Part shown: positions 48,701 to 53,099 of the stretch, in pieces | Layout: each line of letters begins with the position of its first letter | Position numbering within the stretch: the first letter of the stretch is position 1 | Virus record (IMG/VR): IMGVR_UViG_3300005613_000084 | Coordinates: 1-53,099 of that record | DNA: 53,099 nt | Source of the DNA: a virus | Reading direction: 5' to 3' (one strand) | Notes under the pieces: model-generated | Databases searched by the model: none | The model's input: the letters and a program-made list of their open reading frames with translations, nothing else | Told to the model about the DNA's origin: nothing | Made by a program: the position numbers and the translations under genes

Positions 48701-48759
48701 CGGATTTCTCTCCGGCAGCAAATACTCTTGGTAGTGTCGAGAGTTACATCAGGAACTAG
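45724..48759 (+). CDS. Tail spike with BNR-like repeats and beta-helix
   Basis: 1011 residues. About residues 210-520 carry at least six repeats of ILRSTDYGATWSDLGQQ type, the Asp-box (S-x-D-x-G-x-x-W) of sialidase/BNR propellers. From about 656 (YYISTTGNDSTGDGSSGSPWATLDKAL) a right-handed beta-helix-like region follows, as in pectate-lyase-type spikes. Suits a host-surface polysaccharide binding or cleaving spike. Overlaps the nozzle stop by one base. Confidence 0.8.
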   Translation: MVRRRIPHPNVPTEVRQAFQRATEDTSILTDGAAGEVLVGVGVGSTPAWGTSLTALTLLTCDNITINGAAITSDTGAISFGNENLSTTGTIGGVNVTSGADPGHTHTGASLSGIDISADTNLAVTAPIVLTDDTLSLNQAGIDHGSLGGLMDDDHTQYLLADGSRDLTGDLSVDAGITIDGRDISADGALLDEAYGWGDHGSEPYLWSSDTGTAWTDLGTMFSQTKIWCLEYVGSGVALAGTYNGGKVLRSTDYGANWSDLGQQASEQSIRSLCNLGSGIVIGGTGANGKIIRSTDYGATWSDLGQQHSCAWIYCLADCGSGIVIAGTSASGKILRSTDSGATWSDLGSPDGGTSTQVYSIIYLGSGIALAGTTGTGKVFRSTDYGATWSDLGQQHSVDGVRCFVHLGSGTVLAGTGNGGKLLKSTDWGANWTDEGQVGAETKFGYFAYTGTVLIAGFNDSGRVYVSTDDGDTWTNLGVQGSAAGILSAAYLENDISVIGTRDNGKILRSTGYSTTSVTPANWDAAYDAIGKAAVDSSATADYLGAASNDGVLRTGSGLSYYDGGDYVTLALDINGLAAVSPVVAADAIPVYDETAGASRKVTFANLESSLSHDSLGGFVAAEHVSLPNTIANVLTDHTLAAHTALGLQEVVTDDTTYYISTTGNDSTGDGSSGSPWATLDKALTTIESKLIAGDSTVTIIFKDGTYTIGSADTLNHVNGDQIEIEGENSYDITLSSIQSSGGAAGAWSIVLNVSDVSNCAVNDYVLIPYSAAGGTRPETLCGCHKITNVDVPNTRITVTSKSLHTAAPSGAVAGTITVIKTMLSYSAAGCDGIIIDYGKSLGNLDKLVLVGGAANNGITVRARAFFQGGTQLGIDGFSYGLEALNSTIVQAGYLIVSGAASRGVNAYWTDTTYLSYGVFSGCGAYGVVVESCRALLYAAVASGNVNGVYGQISATISMRTPAKITYNTTTGLKAWLNSIVDAATATCANNGTDFSPAANTLGSVESYIRN

Positions 48760-48761
48760 CC

Positions 48762-50135
48762 ATGTCCGGTGCATACGTAGCAAAAGCTGCCGAGACTTCC
48801 TCGCTGAGCGTCCCGCCCGGTTGGGATATAGATTGGCCATTTCCGGGACCGTACCCGCCGGGGTATGAGCCAGATTTCGACCTTACCATGACAGCGCCAA
48901 CAAGTATGTTTCCTGGTGGCGTGACGGTTGATATTGATTCTGAACTTGTTGACAACGAATCATACGAGACAAACGAACCAGACAATGGCCTGACGTGGAC
49001 AGCGGCATGGGGCGATACTGAAGAGGCCGTTGAGATTAGGTCGCCGGGTGGCGAATGGATGGCGAGCGTTAGTGAGTCGTATGCAAACATAGACGATTAC
49101 TGGGGCACTGCTACGGAGTTGCAATTCAATACCGAAGAGAGCGATATTGGGCGAACCGTCGTAGTGAGCGTGTCGAGCACTCCGTTCACTGGGTACGATG
49201 TTTCGGACGTTGCAAGCATTGTAGTTATGATAGATGTTCCGTCTGAAAGTTGTGAAGAAGATTGCGATCGCCCGGAAGCAACTGGATGCATAGATGATTG
49301 CAGTAACGCGGTCGCTGCCGCGGCGAATCCGGCAACTACAGCAATCGGGTCCTACAACGCTAATGCGTGCCAAAAGAATCCAGCAGCGGCATGTACTGAA
49401 GCCCAGCGAACCGCAGCAACGGACGCCGGAGACGCCGCAAGTTTACTGCGCGCAGAGTGGGTTACACTGTGGAGTAGTTATTGCACTGCCGTAGAGCTTG
49501 TGGCGCAGCTTACTTGCGAACTTGATGAGCTTACTTGCACGCTCAATGAAGCGGAAGGCTCTTCGCAGGCAATCATTGACGAAATAGAGGCAGATATAGC
49601 GGCGAAGGAGGCCGAGATTACAGCCGCCGAAAGTGACAGGGACGCCAAGCTAGTGCTTGCTGATAGTAAGAGTGACGAGGCAGACACTAAGGCTGACGAG
49701 TCGATGGCTCTTGCTGACCTCGCTGCGCCGCATAGTTGTCAATATTTGTTTTCTAGTGCTCCTGGGACGGAGGCGCTAGTTGATTACGCTTGTGCGAGCC
49801 TTGGGCCAACGTGCGGCGGCAGGGAGCCACTACGATGCTATGTAAGGTGGTATGTTCAGCAGAAAACTAATCAGACCATTTGCGCCGGCGGCTCACACAT
49901 TGGCGATTGGTCGACTCGAATGTCTGGCCAATATACGGCGGCAGGTAAGCCATTTGTTACATATCTACCCGGATGCAGCGGGGTTCCGTACTATGCGTGC
50001 TCGTGCTATGGCGCTTGCGGGAGTTGCGTAGATGGGGGTGCTTGTGCTAGCGGTTGTACAAGCTCGTATGTGTACGATGTTAGGCTTCTAAAATACTACC
50101 CAGAAACGACCGACGAGGGAGAGACGTGCTGCTGA
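48762..50135 (+). CDS. Cys-rich virion protein, possible fibre tip
   Basis: 457 residues, about 30 Cys. N-terminal Pro/Asp-rich beta region, coiled-coil middle (IIDEIEADIAAKEAEITAAESDRDAKLVLADSKSDEADTKADES) and a Cys-dense C-terminus (YYACSCYGACGSCVDGGACASGC). Cys pairs suggest disulphide-stabilised, externally exposed repeats. Follows the spike by two bases, so probably a second fibre or adhesin. Confidence 0.6.
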   Translation: MSGAYVAKAAETSSLSVPPGWDIDWPFPGPYPPGYEPDFDLTMTAPTSMFPGGVTVDIDSELVDNESYETNEPDNGLTWTAAWGDTEEAVEIRSPGGEWMASVSESYANIDDYWGTATELQFNTEESDIGRTVVVSVSSTPFTGYDVSDVASIVVMIDVPSESCEEDCDRPEATGCIDDCSNAVAAAANPATTAIGSYNANACQKNPAAACTEAQRTAATDAGDAASLLRAEWVTLWSSYCTAVELVAQLTCELDELTCTLNEAEGSSQAIIDEIEADIAAKEAEITAAESDRDAKLVLADSKSDEADTKADESMALADLAAPHSCQYLFSSAPGTEALVDYACASLGPTCGGREPLRCYVRWYVQQKTNQTICAGGSHIGDWSTRMSGQYTAAGKPFVTYLPGCSGVPYYACSCYGACGSCVDGGACASGCTSSYVYDVRLLKYYPETTDEGETCC

Positions 50136-50440
50136 TGGATTGGCCTGAATGTAAATACCGCAATGACGGACGGCCCGCCTCCATTCGAGCTTGCTTCAAG
50201 AAGCGGGTTACTTGTACGGCAGCCCAATGCGTAGAGTGTGACGCCAGAAAAGCAGGAAAGTCTTCTTGGCTGCCCAGCGAACCGTCGCGTGGGTTCGGAG
50301 ATGTAGTGGCTAAGATAACGCACGCTACGGGGATCGACAGGGTAGTCACAATGGTTACGAGTGCTATCGGCATGAAAGATTGTGGATGCAAAAAGCGGCA
50401 AGAACGACTGAACCAGATATTTCCATTCAATAAGGGGTAG
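50135..50440 (+). CDS. Small Cys-containing protein, 101 aa
   Basis: ATG 50135 overlaps the previous stop, with GGGAGAG at normal spacing; GTG 50126 is too close to it. KVTCTAAQCVECDARK and the C-terminal motif DCGCKKRQERLNQIFPF recall a small phage family beside virion fibre genes. Zinc or disulphide binding is possible. Confidence 0.65.
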   Translation: MDWPECKYRNDGRPASIRACFKKRVTCTAAQCVECDARKAGKSSWLPSEPSRGFGDVVAKITHATGIDRVVTMVTSAIGMKDCGCKKRQERLNQIFPFNKG

Positions 50441-50443
50441 GCG

Positions 50444-51070
50444 ATGCTTGGGAGTTACGGCGGCAGGAGTGCGAGCATACTAGGGGGCGGTGGGTTTGGC
50501 GTATCAACAACCACTGACCCCTGGGGGCGCACGTCGTCAAATTATGATGCTGGCGCAGCTATGCAACAGCGCCTTGCGCAGGAGCAATGGGATTTCGAGA
50601 GGCAGAAATATCAGAACGAGCTACAGCAGTCCAAGGCGGCTGGGACTAGCCTCAGTAAGCTCATCAATCAGTATAACCAGGGTTGGGGTGAGGCGAAGGC
50701 TGCGAACGAAGCCCGCTATCAGCAGGGACTCGGGATCATCGACCAGACCACTGGCCAGCGTGAGGCGGATATCCGGAGCGATTACGCCGGGCAGCGGTCG
50801 GACATGATGCAACAGCTTGCTAGGACCGGCATGGGGAATACTACTATTTCCCCGACACTCGGTCTCGGTGTCGAGCGCGAGAAGCAATCGGCACTAAACC
50901 GCCTGGCTGATAGCCTGCAAGGTACCAAGCTTGGGTGGATCGAACGTCGCGAGGATGAGTATCCCGAAAGTGACATGATTATCTCACTCATCAACCAACT
51001 CGGAAAGGGTTCCGGTGGGCAGAGTGGTTCGCAGGCTTATAGCGCTATTGGAAATATGAGGATCGCCTAA
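50444..51070 (+). CDS. Internal virion protein, 208 aa
   Basis: Gly/Ser-rich N-terminus (MLGSYGGRSASILGGGGFG), then helices (MQQRLAQEQWDFERQKYQNELQQSKAA), a flexible Gln-rich middle and an extended end. Composition fits a small internal core protein. Overlaps the next gene by one base. Confidence 0.6.
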   Translation: MLGSYGGRSASILGGGGFGVSTTTDPWGRTSSNYDAGAAMQQRLAQEQWDFERQKYQNELQQSKAAGTSLSKLINQYNQGWGEAKAANEARYQQGLGIIDQTTGQREADIRSDYAGQRSDMMQQLARTGMGNTTISPTLGLGVEREKQSALNRLADSLQGTKLGWIERREDEYPESDMIISLINQLGKGSGGQSGSQAYSAIGNMRIA

Positions 51071-52197
51071 TGGGAATTCGAGTCAAACATGGAGAAGGCG
51101 ACATTTCGGCCCTGGCCGGGCTTGCTGCGTTGGCTGGAGCTACTGAGGCCCGGACGCCACAAGCGCCGCAAGTATCGCCGCAAGGGGCGCCGCGAGGTGG
51201 TGGCGGTGGTGGCGACAGGCGGTCTGGGGTGAGCCGCGGCCCGACGCTGGCTGACTATGGACAGCTTCATTACCCAAGCGATCGCGAACGGGCTGCCGAG
51301 GCGAAGACTCGGGAGATGGAGTATCAGCAGCGGTTGATTAAGCAGGAAGAAGCCCAAAAGCGAGCGATCCCGGTCGACTTCAAGTATACGCCGAAGCAGC
51401 GCGCGAAGATTGCGCATCTCCAGAACAGCAAGCAACAAATGCAGGCTAGTGAGAGATTTTCGCCACAAGAAAAAGAAATGTTATCGCATAAATATGATGC
51501 GGAAATCGACGCGATCAAGCCGACTGGAATCCCTCGCGACCCCAACGCTCCACAGTACCCGGAGGGCCGCGGGCCTGGTGATACGTTCCAAGAAGCAGAT
51601 GGTGCGTGGTATACGATCGACGAAAAAGGTGTGAAGAAACTTCTGTCGCGTTATGACCAAACGCGCGAAGGGATTGAGCAGAAGGCAGCCGCAGCGCATG
51701 ACCTCAAACTTCTTGATCTGCGCCATAAGCTGGCCACTGAGCAAATTGAAGCTGGCATAGGGAAGGATGGATTGCCAATCAAGCGCTATCGCACTAGCGA
51801 AGAGATTGACGAGAGAATGGCGATCATTTCTAACGAGCAGCCAGAGGTTGAGTACCGTGAAGACCTGGAGCCTGTATTACGCAAGATGGTGGCGGACCGC
51901 AAGAAGGGAGAGGAATCAGAGAAACCCAAGGGTCCTGATTACGTTAGTCGAGACAAATCAGGGAAGCCAAAGGGTCGCAAATATCTCTCCCGCGCAAGAA
52001 GCATGGGTATAAAAACGACAGAAGCCGAAGAGGGAATGCCGCGAGACGTTGGGATTGCCCAGGCATTCCTGCGTACGATTCAGGGGCGATTGCTCGCCGG
52101 GTATGAGCCCTCAGGACGAATAGCAGATGCGATTGATGAGGCAACCGCTATCGTCGAATGGTATGCCATCACACAGGGAGAGCAAGGTGCCGATTGA
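51070..52197 (+). CDS. Internal virion / ejection protein, 375 aa
   Basis: Ala/Gly/Pro-rich start (LAGLAALAGATEARTPQAPQ), then highly charged helical sequence (AKTREMEYQQRLIKQEEAQKRAIPVDFKYTPKQRAK, RKKGEESEKPKGPDYVSRDK). No enzyme motif. It overlaps the giant ejection gene by 11 bases and is likely its partner in the internal core. Confidence 0.65.
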   Translation: MGIRVKHGEGDISALAGLAALAGATEARTPQAPQVSPQGAPRGGGGGGDRRSGVSRGPTLADYGQLHYPSDRERAAEAKTREMEYQQRLIKQEEAQKRAIPVDFKYTPKQRAKIAHLQNSKQQMQASERFSPQEKEMLSHKYDAEIDAIKPTGIPRDPNAPQYPEGRGPGDTFQEADGAWYTIDEKGVKKLLSRYDQTREGIEQKAAAAHDLKLLDLRHKLATEQIEAGIGKDGLPIKRYRTSEEIDERMAIISNEQPEVEYREDLEPVLRKMVADRKKGEESEKPKGPDYVSRDKSGKPKGRKYLSRARSMGIKTTEAEEGMPRDVGIAQAFLRTIQGRLLAGYEPSGRIADAIDEATAIVEWYAITQGEQGAD

Positions 52198-53099
52198 CCT
52201 TGATGTTCTGAAGTTCGCTCGTCAATATCGCGATGAAGCGCCCGCGGTACGCAGGGGTGGCCAGGTCGATCCTAGCTTAATTGAGTTTGGTCGTAATCTG
52301 AGTACGCAACTTCATCAAAAGCAACCGCAACCGGAGCGCCAAGAGTTGACGGAAGCGGAGCGCCGTCAGTCGATGCAAATCATCGAGCGCGAGAGACTGC
52401 TGGCGCAGGCCAGTAAGACGCTTGGCGAATCGAATCTACCTGGAGTCAAGGCGTATGCGATCCAGGCCGGCGGTGACCTTACTGCGCTAGGTGCTCGGCT
52501 GATCGGTAAAGATGAGTATGCCGATCGGATGAATCGCTTCACTGACGCTATCGAGGAAGTACAGCGTAAGCGTGAGCGCGGCGGAATCGTTCCTGACGTG
52601 ATTCAGAGTGGTGTGCGTGGGGCTGGGCGTTCGCTTACGACAATGGGGGCAGCCGGAATGGTTGGTGGTCCAGCCGCAGCGATCGCAGCCGCTTCCACTC
52701 AAGAGGCGAACCGAGCCATCACTGAGGGGCGGGACGCCGGACTGAAGGGCACTAAACTGGCCAGCTATGCGGTCGGCCAGGGCGTCATTGAGGGGGTTCC
52801 GGCTGCTGTTATGCAGCGAATGGGCCTTGGTGGCGTGGAGTCTATGGTTGCCGGCAAGCAGGCCGTGGCGAGTGGCGTTCGTGAAGGGCTGAAGCGGATA
52901 GGGATGGCAATCGCGCAGGAAGTCCCAGAAGAGCTTGTGACTGAGATCAGTCATAGCGTAGCTGCGAAGGTGGCTGATGTTGATCCGGAGGCTTTAACTA
53001 AGGATTCTCTTCGCCAGGTAGTCAACGAGACGACGGTCCAGACCGTTATTGCCACGGCTTTTGCTGGGTCTCCCGGGGTCATGCGGCAGATGAGTCGTG
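52187..53099 (+). CDS. Giant internal virion protein, N-terminal part (continues at base 1)
   Basis: GTG 52187 overlaps the end of the preceding gene by 11 bases. Reads on into base 1 of the window and ends at 3575; 1454 residues in all. This part has a charged N-terminus (DVLKFARQYRDEAPAVRRGG), a helical region, and a Gly/Ala stretch with membrane-active character (GAAGMVGGPAAAIAAAS). The start is weak (GTG), the closest Shine-Dalgarno being GGGAGAGCAAG, so translation probably depends on coupling. Confidence 0.8.
   Translation, partial: MPIDLDVLKFARQYRDEAPAVRRGGQVDPSLIEFGRNLSTQLHQKQPQPERQELTEAERRQSMQIIERERLLAQASKTLGESNLPGVKAYAIQAGGDLTALGARLIGKDEYADRMNRFTDAIEEVQRKRERGGIVPDVIQSGVRGAGRSLTTMGAAGMVGGPAAAIAAASTQEANRAITEGRDAGLKGTKLASYAVGQGVIEGVPAAVMQRMGLGGVESMVAGKQAVASGVREGLKRIGMAIAQEVPEELVTEISHSVAAKVADVDPEALTKDSLRQVVNETTVQTVIATAFAGSPGVMRQMSR
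52977..53099. repeat. Terminal direct repeat (copy of 1-123)
   Basis: Identical to the first 123 bases; lies inside the giant virion gene, so it marks circular closure of the assembly rather than a gene boundary. Confidence 0.95.

Noticed and set aside
48762-50135. Diversity-generating retroelement target
   Set aside because: No reverse transcriptase or template repeat is present in the window.

Overview
The window reads as the complete genome of a temperate, short-tailed-phage-like virus (class Caudoviricetes). The last 123 bases (52977-53099) repeat the first 123 exactly. A single reading frame runs through that join: a GTG start at 52187 continues into base 1 and stops at 3575. The molecule was therefore assembled as a circle, or as a circularly permuted linear genome, of about 52,976 unique bases. 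The best host clue is the integrase at 5661-6821. Its catalytic domain has the GxNCGF-type sequence and lacks the usual first Arg and the His of HxxR, a pattern I associate with tyrosine recombinases of Planctomycetes. A planctomycete host is an inference, not something the sequence proves.

Layout. (1) 1-5280, end of the virion operon: a giant internal virion protein with a zinc-protease motif, a small protein, a secreted lipoprotein joining a trypsin-like protease to a thioredoxin-like domain, and a one-TM holin-like protein. A strong terminator follows. (2) 5334-8043, lysogeny control: probable attP region, integrase, a Cro/C1-like HTH, a winged-helix protein, a palindromic operator and an excisionase-like protein. 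(3) 8046-22128, a compact early operon for recombination and replication in which nearly every gene overlaps the next by 1-11 bases: RecA-like (Sak4-type) ATPase, ssDNA-binding-like protein, RecB/Cas4-like nuclease, DEAD-family helicase, primase-polymerase with a helicase-like half, RusA resolvase, metallophosphoesterase, nucleotide-pool enzymes, an SPFH protein and a DNA methyltransferase. Many tiny unassigned proteins lie between them. (4) 22105-26012, a minus-strand operon of about 14 small accessory genes driven by a near-consensus promoter, with a 25-base repeat at several gene junctions. (5) 26090-27388, about 1.3 kb with no convincing gene but many palindromes, likely a control or origin region. 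(6) 27389-28118, two related XRE regulators ending at a terminator. (7) 28246-52197 and on through the join, the virion genes: coiled-coil protein, terminase, portal, scaffold, capsid, adaptor, tail tube/nozzle-type protein, spike, Cys-rich fibre and ejection proteins.

How it works together: integrase, HTH proteins and operators form the lysis-lysogeny switch. The early operon supplies annealing/recombination and primer synthesis, but I see no DNA polymerase of the usual families beyond the primase-polymerase, so the host replisome is probably used. TerL, portal, scaffold and capsid package DNA. The large proteins spanning the join probably form the ejection apparatus of a podovirus-type virion. 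No tail tape measure, sheath or canonical endolysin was recognised.

The most unusual signals are a 60-base copy of helicase motif VI built into a tiny zinc-ribbon gene of the minus-strand operon (24912-25082), the repeated gene-junction sequence in that operon, the palindrome-rich silent region, a degenerate tRNA-like element next to an HNH nuclease (37972-38040), and the protease-thioredoxin lipoprotein.
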